Assembly (NCBI GenBank): GCA_013415565.1
Contig: JAAEET010000005.1
Span: forward strand, 1 to 48,174
Length of the DNA: 48,174 nucleotides
Direction: 5' to 3'
Source: Methanomicrobiales archaeon
GTDB lineage: Archaea; Halobacteriota; Methanomicrobia; Methanomicrobiales; Methanospirillaceae
A model generated the notes under the pieces. It saw nothing but the letters and a program-made list of their open reading frames with translations, had not been told where the DNA came from and did no database searches. The position numbers were made by a program, and so were the translations under genes. Shown one piece after another: positions 41,147-48,174 of this stretch. Each line of letters begins with the position of its first letter. Position 1 is the first letter of the stretch.

Positions 41147-41430
41147 ATGGAGGGTATTCTCGCCTCACCCGAATTCCAGATGAGCCTCCTGCTCTTCGTC
41201 GCCCTCGGAGGTTACCTGCTCGCATCCCGCATCAACCAGTCGGCCGTCATCGGCCTGATCCTGGTCGGCCTGCTGGTGGGGCCGAGCGTTCTCGGCCTGA
41301 TCACCTACAACGAATTCGTCCGTGGGCTCGCCCACCTGGGTGCGGTGATCCTCCTCTTCGTGATCGGCTTTGAGTTCCGCCTCGGAGATATCCTGAAACC
41401 GGCCTATTTCCTGATTGCCATCTTACTGGG
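41147..41430 (+). pseudogene. truncated Kef-type cation/proton antiporter
   Basis: About 95 residues of a CPA2 (KefB-like) antiporter N-terminus survive: QMSLLLFVALGGYLLASRI, GLILVGLLVGPSVLGLI and AHLGAVILLFVIGFEF are typical of TM1-TM3. A full protein needs about 380 residues or more. Near 41426 the frame runs into the reverse complement of the converging lipoprotein gene and stays open to 41752, coding nonsense. A TATA-like TTTTTTATC at 41115-41123 puts transcription start at ATG 41147, so the promoter seems kept. The break point coincides with the 3' end of the lipoprotein gene, so a recombination joined the two. Confidence 0.75.
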
Positions 41431-41887
41431 GGTTGATATTCTGGAACGGCACCTGCACATCGGTCACGGTGTAGGTCGAGCCGTCCACGTAGGAGACATT
41501 CACGATGACCCGATCGGTCTTCGTGGTTCCGGTGAAGAGGAGCTGGGTTCCCTTTGCCGGCCTGAATGCCGATTTTGCCTCAATATTCCCGTCCGAGCGG
41601 ATCACCGTCGCCTCCATGAGGGTGGCATAGCCAAGACCGGACCCTCCCTCAAACACTACCGAGATCCAGGGGTCGGTGGAGACCACGTTCTTCTGGACCT
41701 GGATGCTCACCGCGTAGATGGGGGGAACCACGCTGGTCGGCTGCGGTTCTAAGTCCGGTGTCGCGGTCGGCACCGGGGTGGCCTCCGTGGTCGGCGTAAC
41801 CGGCGGGGAGACCGGGCTCGTGCATCCGGCGATCATCATGACGGCAATGCACGAGACAAGAAGGGCGATGAAGGCTTTCATGGTCAT
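41423..41887 (-). CDS. lipoprotein of unknown function
   Basis: A 154-residue lipoprotein with lipobox MIAGC (Cys22) and a Thr/Pro-rich linker (residues 23-55). The mature domain (about 57-154) is beta-rich, with IYAVSIQVQKNV, DPWISVVFEGGSGLGYATLMEATVIRSDG-type and VIVNVSYVDGS strands. No named family is recognised. TAATTTAA at about 41903-41912 would start the mRNA at the ATG (41887, or 41881), making it leaderless. Its last codons overlap the broken antiporter, so the C-terminus may be altered by the same rearrangement. Confidence 0.7.
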   Translation of the reverse strand: MTMKAFIALLVSCIAVMMIAGCTSPVSPPVTPTTEATPVPTATPDLEPQPTSVVPPIYAVSIQVQKNVVSTDPWISVVFEGGSGLGYATLMEATVIRSDGNIEAKSAFRPAKGTQLLFTGTTKTDRVIVNVSYVDGSTYTVTDVQVPFQNINPQ

Positions 41888-42061
41888 TACATACCCGATC
41901 TGCCTTAAATTAATTTCGAACCGCCGGGTTATGTGGAACGATCAATGAATGGTTCCTCGCTCGCCCCGCATATTTTCGATGCGATCTGATAAACGACGGT
42001 GATAAGCCGGGATCGCCAGAAGAGGAAAGCATTGGTCATTTTTTCCGGGATCGGACGTGAC

Positions 42062-42067
42062 AAAAAA
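42062..42067 (-). terminator. U-tract terminator after secreted family copy C
   Basis: Six A residues on the plus strand give a U6 run about 30 bases after the stop at 42097. Confidence 0.4.
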
Positions 42068-42096
42068 GGGGAGCCGGGGAATACCCGGTTTATGTT

Positions 42097-42921
42097 CTAC
42101 CGGACCACACCCGACTCGTAGTGCATCAGCTTCTCAAAGAGGGTGATGGCACCGTCTGCGGTGGTCTCTTCGGTAAACTCGATCCGTTCGGCAAGGGGTT
42201 GCGGGAGCGGTATTTCGCCCTCGGAACGTGGCGCCTCCTGGATGAGGACCTCCATGTAGGCAGAGGCGAACCCGACTGACGGAACATCGGTGACCAGCTC
42301 GCTCACCCGGATGTCGTGGTTCAGCTCGACCGGGTGGTCGGCAGACGGCATCACGAACCGATCCGTGGTGGTGGTCCTGACGTTTGCGACCGTCATGTCG
42401 ATGGTCGATCCCGCCTCGGCCCGGTTGCAGAATGTCGCGAAGTTCCCGGTCACCTCTTCTGCAAAGGGACAGATGACCTGGTTCGGGGTCCTGAACGGAC
42501 CGGATGCTCCGTCGACCATGATAGCGTCGCTGGAGACTACGGATGCCCCGTCTATCCCGACAAACGCGATCTGCTTGGTGGCCTCGATGTTCCATTGCCC
42601 GCTGATCTGGCTGCTGGTCTCGACATCAAGTTCCTTGTCGTAGAGCACCAGGCCTGTCCCGTCGCTCTGGGTGTCCTCGGTGTAGGTGGATTCGTAGATG
42701 GCCGCATTGGTTGGTGCCAGGGGAGGCGTACCGGGGAGTCCGGCGGGGTTCGTGGTGATCCTCCACTGGACTTCGGTGGCTGATGCGAAGTTGCCGACCG
42801 CATTGATGCTGGTCGATGTGACGATACCCTGCGTTTCCGGAACCGCCGGAATACCGGAGTCGGCCATGGCACATCCGGTAAGGAATATGAGGATAAGAAC
42901 ATGAATCAGGATTTTTCTCAT
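42097..42921 (-). CDS. secreted protein, kinase-linked paralogous family, copy C
   Basis: A 274-residue exported protein, paralogue of 5071-5892 and 43031-43846. The signal segment ends in FLTGC, a possible lipobox, so this copy may be lipid-anchored while A and B are not. Shared blocks are PETQGIVTSTSINAVGNFA, YTEDTQSDG, LYDKELDVET, GQWNIEATKQIAFVGIDGA, ICPFAEEV, FCNRAEAGST and GAITLFEKLMHYESGVVR; the two family cysteines are kept. Copy-specific changes are an insert (PAGLPGTPPLAP) and a PRSEGEIPLPQPLA stretch near the C-terminus. ATG 42921 follows GGAGGGATGGA. It is second after the kinase at 44066-46330, behind copy B, and has its own promoter and leader inverted repeat. Confidence 0.85.
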   Translation of the reverse strand: MRKILIHVLILIFLTGCAMADSGIPAVPETQGIVTSTSINAVGNFASATEVQWRITTNPAGLPGTPPLAPTNAAIYESTYTEDTQSDGTGLVLYDKELDVETSSQISGQWNIEATKQIAFVGIDGASVVSSDAIMVDGASGPFRTPNQVICPFAEEVTGNFATFCNRAEAGSTIDMTVANVRTTTTDRFVMPSADHPVELNHDIRVSELVTDVPSVGFASAYMEVLIQEAPRSEGEIPLPQPLAERIEFTEETTADGAITLFEKLMHYESGVVR

Positions 42922-42938
42922 TCCATCCCTCCTTGGTA

Positions 42939-42960
42939 ACATGCTGATAGTTCAGCATGT
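42939..42960 (-). promoter_or_regulatory. leader inverted repeat of secreted family copy C
   Basis: ACATGCTGA-TAGT-TCAGCATGT is a perfect repeat with 9-base arms and a 4-base loop. It begins at or beside the predicted transcription start (TATA at about 42980-42987) and ends 17 bases before the ATG. Confidence 0.6.
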
Positions 42961-42979
42961 GATGATAGAGAAATTCCCG

Positions 42980-42987
42980 ATATATAA
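42980..42987 (-). promoter_or_regulatory. TATA box of secreted family copy C
   Basis: CTTATATATC on the minus strand is a strong TATA box; transcription should start near 42957-42960, so copy C has its own mRNA. Confidence 0.6.
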
Positions 42988-43008
42988 GTATCCTCCTGTT
43001 GATTCCGC

Positions 43009-43016
43009 AAAAAAAA
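43009..43016 (-). terminator. U-tract terminator after secreted family copy B
   Basis: Eight A residues on the plus strand give a U8 run 14 bases after the stop codon of copy B. It separates B from C. Confidence 0.55.
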
Positions 43017-43030
43017 GGGAGGTTCAGGGA

Positions 43031-43846
43031 TTACCGGACCACACCCGACTCGTAGTGCATCAGCTTTTCAAAGAGGGTGATGGCACCGTCTGCGGTGGTC
43101 TCTTCGGTAAACTCGATCCGCTCCATCAGCTCGAAATCATCGAACACCCCTCCCCGTGCTTCCTGGACCAGGACATCCAGGTACGCCGATGCTGAGCCGA
43201 CCGACGGAACATCGGTCACCAGCTCCGTGACCCGGAGATCGTGGTTGAGCTCGACCGGGTGGTCGGCTGACGGCATCACGAACCTATCGGTCGTGATCGT
43301 CCTGACGTTTGCCACCGTCATATCAACCGTCGATCCGGCCTCGGCCCGGTTGCAGTATGCCGGCAGCTGGGAAATCACACTGGGGATAAACGGACAGATG
43401 AATTCTTCATTGGCGTATGCCCGCGCATTGACCGCTCCATCGACCATGATGGCATCGCTCGAGACCACTGAGGCACCGTCGATCCCGATGAAGGCAATCT
43501 GCTTGGTGGCCTCGATGTTCCACTGACCGCTGATCTGGCCGCTGGTCTCCACGTCCAGTTCCTTGTCGTAGAGCATCAGGCCTACGCCATGACTCTGGGT
43601 GTCTTCCGTGTATACCGATTCGTAGATGCCGTTATCCGGATCCAGCGGCGGAATTGACGGAAGACCCTTCGCCTGGTCGGTGATTCTCCACTGGAGCTCG
43701 GTGGATGATGCAAAGTTCCCCACCGCATTCGTGGAGGTTGAGGTGACAATTCCCTGAGTCTCCGGGACCGGCTTTAGCCCGCTATCTGCCAGGGCAGGCC
43801 CGATCAGGAGTGCGAGGATGAAAATCAGAATGATAGTTTTTCTCAT
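43031..43846 (-). CDS. secreted protein, kinase-linked paralogous family, copy B
   Basis: A 271-residue exported protein with a signal peptide (MRKTIILIFILALLIGPALA). It is closest in layout to copies A and C: PETQGIVTSTSTNAVGNFASSTELQW, YTEDTQSHGVGLMLYDKELDVET, GQWNIEATKQIAFIGIDGA, ICPF, YCNRAEAGST and GAITLFEKLMHYESGVVR blocks are in the same order (quoted in short pieces). The two cysteines at the ICPF and CNRAEAG sites are kept. ATG 43846 follows CCAGGAGAACTGTA. It starts 219 bases after the kinase stop, close to the 202 bases at the other locus, with its own TATA box at 43911-43918. Function is unknown. Confidence 0.85.
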   Translation of the reverse strand: MRKTIILIFILALLIGPALADSGLKPVPETQGIVTSTSTNAVGNFASSTELQWRITDQAKGLPSIPPLDPDNGIYESVYTEDTQSHGVGLMLYDKELDVETSGQISGQWNIEATKQIAFIGIDGASVVSSDAIMVDGAVNARAYANEEFICPFIPSVISQLPAYCNRAEAGSTVDMTVANVRTITTDRFVMPSADHPVELNHDLRVTELVTDVPSVGSASAYLDVLVQEARGGVFDDFELMERIEFTEETTADGAITLFEKLMHYESGVVR

Positions 43847-43864
43847 TACAGTTCTCCTGGTGAT

Positions 43865-43886
43865 GATGCGGGTTTCCCACAGCATC
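43865..43886 (-). promoter_or_regulatory. leader hairpin of secreted family copy B
   Basis: GATGC and GCATC arms enclose GGG/CCC around an AAA loop with a 3-base bulge. The element begins at the predicted transcription start and ends 18 bases before the ATG. Confidence 0.5.
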
Positions 43887-43910
43887 AATCAGACATAACA
43901 ATGAGAGAGA

Positions 43911-43918
43911 ATATAAAG
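43911..43918 (-). promoter_or_regulatory. TATA box of secreted family copy B
   Basis: CCTTTATAT on the minus strand is about 26 bases before the leader hairpin. It shows that copy B is not only read through from the kinase gene. Confidence 0.55.
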
Positions 43919-44065
43919 GCTTTGCCCGTTATTCCAGGCAGCGTTCATGAAAATCCTCAATGGTTCTGCCCGGATCCGGTTGTGAAGAGGAGAGCTACGT
44001 ACTCCGTCAGCCTGGAATCTCTCCCTGATGGTGGCGAGTGGTATCCGCCGGGAACGAATTATTGT

Positions 44066-46330
44066 CTACCCGCACGTAAAGTAGAAGGTGGTCCCCCGGT
44101 CAGGCTCCGATTCCACCCAGATGCGGCCGCCGTGGAGCTCGATAATCCGGTAGACGATGGCAAGGCCGACACCCGTTCCCTCATACTCTTCGGAAGAATG
44201 CAGCCGCTCGAATACGCCGAAGATCTTGTCGGCGTACCGCATGTCGAACCCGACACCGTTGTCCCGGACAAAGTAGACCTGGCGGCCCTGCCTGATCGCC
44301 GATCCAATCTCCACGATGGGGGGGTCACGGCACCGGGAGAACTTGATGGCGTTGGAGAGGAGGTTTGCGAGCACCTGCTTGAACAGGACGGGGTCTGCCT
44401 TGCAGGCGGGAAGACTCTCGACAATAAACTCCACCCACCGGTTGCCCGGTTCATTCCTGAAATCCTGGATGAGTTCCCGGGCGATGGCTGCCGGATCGAC
44501 AGCGGTTACCTGCAGTGACCGCTGCCCCAGCTTGGAGAAGTTGAGGAGGTCGTCGATGAGCCGGCCCATCTCGTGGGCGTTCTGGCGCAGCAGTTCCAGA
44601 TACTTCCGGTCTTTTTCCGAGATTCCGGGGAGATCCTGCAGGAGAATGGTGGAGTATCCGGAAATTGCCCGGAGCGGTGCCCGGAGGTCGTGGGATACCG
44701 AGTAGGTAAATGACTCAAGGTTCCGGTTGACCTCAAGCAGTTGCCGGGTCCGGTCGGCCACCCGCTGCTCGAGTTCGCTGTTGAGGGCCTGGATCTCGTT
44801 TTCCGCCTCGATGAGGCGGGTGATATCGTTGCCGATGGAGAGGATCTCGACGAGCGTGCCCTGCTGGTCGTAGAGCGGCTGGTTGGTCCAGGCGATCCAG
44901 ACCCGGCTCCCGTCTTTCCGGGTATTCTCATTCTCGCTCACTTCGTAGTTTTCGGGATGGAGGATGAGGTCGTGGATCTTGGTTGCAAGATCTTTCCCGG
45001 TGCTCTCGTAGGGGGGAACGATCGTGGCGAGTATGTTTTTCCCGATGATCTCCGCCGCCGTGTAGCCGAAGAATTTCTGGGCATATTCGTTGATGAAGGT
45101 AACATTGCCCCCGGTATCGAACCGGAGGATGATGCTGTTCGCACTCTGGACCAGGGTGCGGTAGTTCTCCTCGCTGGTGCGAAGCTCGGTGATTATGGTC
45201 TTTAACCGGGCGACCATCTCGGAAATGCTCTCTTCGAGCACGATCATCTCTTCTCCGATAGGGGGGGTGAGGGGGTGATCGAGATCGCCACCGGCTATGG
45301 TGTTCACGTCTTCGACCATCTTCCCGATGGGGCGGGTGAGGCTGCGCATGGAGACAATGGCGATAAGGGCACACCCCACCAGGGCCACCAGGCCGAGAGA
45401 GAGATAGAAGGAGATGCTGGAAGCAAGCGCCTCGTGGATGGGCTGATCAGAGTAGGTGAGCTCGATGATGCGGGAGAGATCCGATCCGTAGTTGTCATTC
45501 CCGAGATCCACGAACAGGTACCGGGTGGTGATGCCGGATTCCGGATTGGCGATCGTCCTGGAGGTCCGGCTGGCGAGGACCTCGGCGAGCAGGGTTTTGA
45601 GCGCGGGATCGTCAATATCGACCGAAGTGTCGTTGATGCGCTCCCGGAGCGTGGTTTCAAAGACGCGTGCCTTTACCAGGTAGGGATTGGCCTGCTCAAC
45701 CTGTCCGATGAGCTCCTCGTCAAGGTACCTGAAGCTCGCCACCGGAACGTCCTCGACCGTGAGCCCGAGTTCGAGGATGTACTGGTGATCCGGGGTGGGC
45801 AGGTAGGCATACTTCTTCATCTCGCCGGTGGTTTTGGCTGCGACCACCCGGTCCGGGTGTATGCCTTCCGAGAGCCGGATCCGGTCCAGGTAGTCGGCAA
45901 AATAGGGGGCATAGTCATGGAACCGCAGTCCCACGTCCGCGGCGTAGGTGGAAGAGATGATGGTGGCGTTCGCGTCGATGACATAAAGGTCCATGTCCTC
46001 CCCGAGTGCCTCCTTCACCGCTGCAAGGTCCATATTCGCAGGTTCTCTTCCGGCCCGTTCATACTCCGCGAGGAAAAGCGGGAACGATTCCTCCATGCGG
46101 AGGTTCAGGCTGTCGTCAAAGATCCGGAGGCCTTCTTCCTTGGTCCGGAAGACTGCGACGAGGCTGTCTTCAGTCTGGAGTTCCAGCGCATTCGCATTGT
46201 CCCGGAGGGTCTGTTCCGTGGACAGATAGCTGATGCCGATCAGGGCGGTCACCGCAATCATCAGAATCGCGAAAATGGCAGCGATCAGATAGTAAGAAAA
46301 CGGATATTTCCGGAGGAATGGTTGCTTCAT
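44066..46330 (-). CDS. membrane sensor histidine kinase, second module
   Basis: A 754-residue kinase. TM1 is at about residues 12-35 and TM2 at 305-328, enclosing a Cache-like sensor of about 270 residues. HAMP (about 329-385), PAS (about 387-510) and a coiled linker follow. The acceptor is H547 in SVSHDLRAPLRAI; the ATPase has N660, DNGVGF at 690-695 and GTGVGLA at 718-724. Sensor, HAMP and catalytic parts all align with the kinase at 2613-4868 without large gaps, whereas the PAS domains differ more. ATG 46330 follows AGGGGAC, with a TATA-like ATTTAAAAATCC near 46378-46389. Two members of the secreted family lie downstream on the same strand. No response regulator is near. Confidence 0.93.
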   Translation of the reverse strand: MKQPFLRKYPFSYYLIAAIFAILMIAVTALIGISYLSTEQTLRDNANALELQTEDSLVAVFRTKEEGLRIFDDSLNLRMEESFPLFLAEYERAGREPANMDLAAVKEALGEDMDLYVIDANATIISSTYAADVGLRFHDYAPYFADYLDRIRLSEGIHPDRVVAAKTTGEMKKYAYLPTPDHQYILELGLTVEDVPVASFRYLDEELIGQVEQANPYLVKARVFETTLRERINDTSVDIDDPALKTLLAEVLASRTSRTIANPESGITTRYLFVDLGNDNYGSDLSRIIELTYSDQPIHEALASSISFYLSLGLVALVGCALIAIVSMRSLTRPIGKMVEDVNTIAGGDLDHPLTPPIGEEMIVLEESISEMVARLKTIITELRTSEENYRTLVQSANSIILRFDTGGNVTFINEYAQKFFGYTAAEIIGKNILATIVPPYESTGKDLATKIHDLILHPENYEVSENENTRKDGSRVWIAWTNQPLYDQQGTLVEILSIGNDITRLIEAENEIQALNSELEQRVADRTRQLLEVNRNLESFTYSVSHDLRAPLRAISGYSTILLQDLPGISEKDRKYLELLRQNAHEMGRLIDDLLNFSKLGQRSLQVTAVDPAAIARELIQDFRNEPGNRWVEFIVESLPACKADPVLFKQVLANLLSNAIKFSRCRDPPIVEIGSAIRQGRQVYFVRDNGVGFDMRYADKIFGVFERLHSSEEYEGTGVGLAIVYRIIELHGGRIWVESEPDRGTTFYFTCG

Positions 46331-46466
46331 GCGGCCTTTAGTCCCCTGAGCTGCTGATGGTGATCTTACCCACACGGATTTTTAAATGATTCGCCTCCCC
46401 GGGAACTCCTGTCCAAGAATATACCCTGCGCCCGGCCTGCTGCCGGGAGGGCATCTGACCGGCCGA

Positions 46467-47315
46467 TCAGGTCGGATTGCCCTTTGCCGGCAGCCGGTCC
46501 CGGAAGAACCAGAACACGAGGGCGAGTGCCACGTAGGCCAGGGCCACGAACCAGCCGAACTCTCCGAGCATCATGCTTCCCGCCTCCGTGCTGGTGGTGA
46601 GCAGCGGGTAGAACTGCTGGATGAAGAAGTTCCAGAACCCGTGGAAGAGGATGGCGGTCCAGACGCTGCCCGATACCAGCCGCAGCCAGGCCAGCACCAG
46701 GGCTGCGCCCATCACCGAGGGGATGAAGACCGCCAGCGAATAGGTGAGTGATCCCGTGCCGTGGTAGGTGCCAAAGAAGATCAGCGGGAAGTGCCAGGAG
46801 GTCCAGATGGCGCCGGAGAGGAGCGCCAGTTCCGTGAATCCCATGAACCGGTCCAGTTCCGGGACCAGGAACCCCCGCCAGCCGAGCTCTTCCCCGGCGG
46901 CAGCGAAGCAGTTGAACAGGATGAGGTACAGGAATGTCGGGAGAAAGGCGAGCGAAAAGACCCGTGCTGCACCGGTATCGCTGAAGGGGGCCACCCCGGT
47001 GATCCAGGCTGTGCCGAACATCGCCAGCCCCACGGCGATCGGGAGGAGCATGGAGAGCAGCAGCCACTTCGGCTCACCGGGATACAGCCCGAATCCCTTC
47101 AGGTTCCGCTGGAAGTACAGGCGCGTGACGATGGCGGCCAGGGCCGGGCACCACATGGCCCCAACGGCGAACACAAGGAGGCGGGTCGCGTTCTCCGCCA
47201 CCGGTGCCGTGGTGGCGGTCAGGTACCAGAAGACGGATGAGAAGAGGAAGGTGAGGATGACGAAAGTGAGGACGGTTATCCGGGGATTGGCCGGCTGCCG
47301 CGACGGGATCTGCAT
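46467..47315 (-). CDS. CPBP-family intramembrane metalloprotease
   Basis: A 282-residue membrane protein with about eight helices. The CPBP (Abi) signature is present: EELGWRG at residues 142-148, WHFPL at about 174-178, and FHGFWNFF at about 223-230. These Glu and His residues form the metal site of type II CAAX prenyl endopeptidase-like enzymes. The substrate is unknown; archaeal copies may process lipid-modified or small membrane proteins. CCTTTAATCC at 47338-47345 puts transcription start at ATG 47315, so the mRNA is probably leaderless. Confidence 0.87.
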   Translation of the reverse strand: MQIPSRQPANPRITVLTFVILTFLFSSVFWYLTATTAPVAENATRLLVFAVGAMWCPALAAIVTRLYFQRNLKGFGLYPGEPKWLLLSMLLPIAVGLAMFGTAWITGVAPFSDTGAARVFSLAFLPTFLYLILFNCFAAAGEELGWRGFLVPELDRFMGFTELALLSGAIWTSWHFPLIFFGTYHGTGSLTYSLAVFIPSVMGAALVLAWLRLVSGSVWTAILFHGFWNFFIQQFYPLLTTSTEAGSMMLGEFGWFVALAYVALALVFWFFRDRLPAKGNPT

Positions 47316-47441
47316 TATCGAAAATCTGTCGGGGAAAGGATTAAAGGTGGCGGTCGGATGGTTCCGGACGGCTCCTTCAGGGACCAGGGAACCATCTCCG
47401 GATAAAAACGGGATACATGTACCCGATCATCGGGAGGTAAC
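47316..47441. promoter_or_regulatory. divergent promoters (CPBP gene and decayed family copy)
   Basis: The left end holds the minus-strand TATA box of the CPBP gene (47338-47345). The right end holds GATAAAAACG (about 47401-47410) and a 13-base inverted repeat CCCGATCATCGGG (47422-47434) that runs into the GGGAGGT ribosome site of the remnant gene. The whole 47316-47670 stretch has no intact gene. Confidence 0.45.
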
Positions 47442-47590
47442 ATGGATATCACCATGCGAGAGGGGAATGTGCTGAAGAAAAGTGCGCTCTCGGGTATCGT
47501 CCCTTTCATGACTCTTCTGCCATGGCAGATCGCGGAATCCCTGCTGTGCCGGAAACCCGGGGTATCGTCACGTTGACGAAGGCGGCCGGT
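47442..47590 (+). pseudogene. decayed fourth copy of the secreted family
   Basis: An ATG behind GGGAGGTAAC opens a 44-codon frame to a stop at 47574-47576. It begins with a basic, hydrophobic lead (VLKKSALSGIVPFMTLLPW), like the family signal peptides. In the next frame, from 47522, the DNA reads MADRGIPAVPETRGIVTLTK, which matches copy C's MADSGIPAVPETQGIVTSTS. So the family N-terminus is there but split by a frameshift, and the remaining 230 residues are missing. Promoter, leader inverted repeat and ribosome site look intact. The short 44-residue product may still be made. Confidence 0.65.
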
Positions 47591-47670
47591 ACCCGGATCG
47601 ATGAACGATGCGCATCGCATCCTCCCGGTAGTGGAGAAAGATTAAATAGTCCCTCACTGATGCGATGCAT

Positions 47671-48174
47671 ATGAAGCTTCAAACCCTCGTTCTCCTCACC
47701 TTCGTCCTCCTCATCCTTCCCGCCGGGGTATCGGCGCTTGCGACCTATAGCGGGGGACAGGTGGTCATCGATGAACCGGTACACGATGATCTCTTCGTCT
47801 CCGGCGGCATGATCGAGATCACTGCCCCGGTCGACAGCGTGATCGCCGCCGGCGGGACCATCATCATCGACGCCCCGGTGGCCGGGGATGTCATCGCTGC
47901 CGGGGGATCGATCAGGGTCAACGACCGCATCGGCGGAAAACTGGTGGCGGCCGGGGGCGATATCACGGTCAACGGCGATATCGGCACCAATGCCGTGTTG
48001 ACCGGAGGGACCGTGCGGATCGGGGACACCGTAACCGTCTCCCGCGATGCCATCATTTCCGGCGGGCAGGTTTTCCACGCCGGCCACGTCACCGGGAACC
48101 TGACCGTCCGGGCCCAGAACTTCGACAACCAGGGAACAGCCGGAAACCTCGATGTCGTGCTCTCCGACCCGGGC
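47671..48174 (+). CDS. exported beta-solenoid (bactofilin-like) protein, cut by window end
   Basis: The first 168 residues of a protein that runs out of the window. A signal peptide (MKLQTLVLLTFVLLILPAGV) precedes at least five repeats of about 18-20 residues with the pattern xxVxAAGGxIxIxxPV: for example DSVIAAGGTIIIDAPV, GDVIAAGGSIRVNDRI and NAVLTGGTVRIGDTV. Such repeats form a right-handed beta-helix as in polymer-forming, bactofilin-like proteins. Later membrane helices are common in such archaeal proteins but would lie outside the window. AAGATTAAATAG at about 47638-47649 places transcription start at the ATG; 47665 is an in-frame alternative. Confidence 0.78.
   Translation, partial: MKLQTLVLLTFVLLILPAGVSALATYSGGQVVIDEPVHDDLFVSGGMIEITAPVDSVIAAGGTIIIDAPVAGDVIAAGGSIRVNDRIGGKLVAAGGDITVNGDIGTNAVLTGGTVRIGDTVTVSRDAIISGGQVFHAGHVTGNLTVRAQNFDNQGTAGNLDVVLSDPG

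Noticed and set aside
41430-41752. The plus-strand continuation of the antiporter frame as part of a novel fusion protein
   Set aside because: Past about 41426 it is the exact complement of the lipoprotein gene, which has a lipobox and promoter. The continuation shows no antiporter residues.
43901-44065. Open frame upstream of copy B on the plus strand
   Set aside because: It covers the promoter of copy B and then runs opposite the kinase gene; no motif or start signal supports it.

Overview
This GC-rich window looks like the chromosome of a methanogenic archaeon, most probably of the order Methanomicrobiales. The archaeal signs are a translation initiation factor aIF1A, TATA boxes placed about 26 bases before leaderless or short-leader starts, U-tract terminators, two PEGA-repeat surface proteins, and many small secreted or lipid-anchored proteins of a kind common in that order. 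The order is an inference; the domain Archaea is secure. I saw no rRNA, tRNA, CRISPR array or insertion sequence.

Layout. 0.2-2.3 kb: an RNB-type ribonuclease and a small conserved protein. 2.6-5.9 kb: a membrane sensor kinase followed by a secreted protein (copy A). 6-10.3 kb: membrane and redox proteins and a lipoprotein. 10.5-13.6 kb: a three-gene ABC operon (secreted scaffold, FtsX/MacB-like permease, LolD-like ATPase). 13.7-20.1 kb: a matrixin-like protease, a DUF2807 lipoprotein, a Trm5-like methyltransferase, a DUF308 protein and an MscS channel sharing a promoter, a YqhA protein, a PNPOx-fold protein and a DUF2202 lipoprotein. 20.2-24.2 kb: two ABC transporters facing away from each other. 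24.3-32.9 kb: a transglutaminase-like lipoprotein, a radical SAM protein, and a HEAT / SpoIIAA-like / metallo-beta-lactamase / LigD-type ligase gene run. 33-41 kb: a P-type cation ATPase, two PEGA proteins, a PemK/MazF-like toxin, PspC and aIF1A. 41.1-48.2 kb: a truncated antiporter, two more copies of the secreted family (B and C), a second sensor kinase, a CPBP protease, a decayed fourth family copy and a partial beta-solenoid protein.

The strongest candidate for an undescribed system is a duplicated module. At both 2.6-5.9 kb and 42.1-46.3 kb a Cache-like/HAMP/PAS/histidine kinase is followed on the same strand, after a gap of about 200 bp with its own promoter, by members of one family of about 273-residue exported proteins. 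The two kinases have related extracellular sensor domains. Each intact family gene carries a short inverted repeat next to its predicted transcription start. A frameshifted fourth copy lies at 47.44-47.59 kb. A kinase-linked cell-surface function is an inference.

A second notable point is aIF1A. Its reading frame has no ATG, GTG or TTG early enough to make a whole protein, and the best start is a CTG at 38395 behind an AGGAG. Several decayed gene pieces (two P-type ATPase remnants, a truncated antiporter, the family fragment) show that duplication and decay have been active here.
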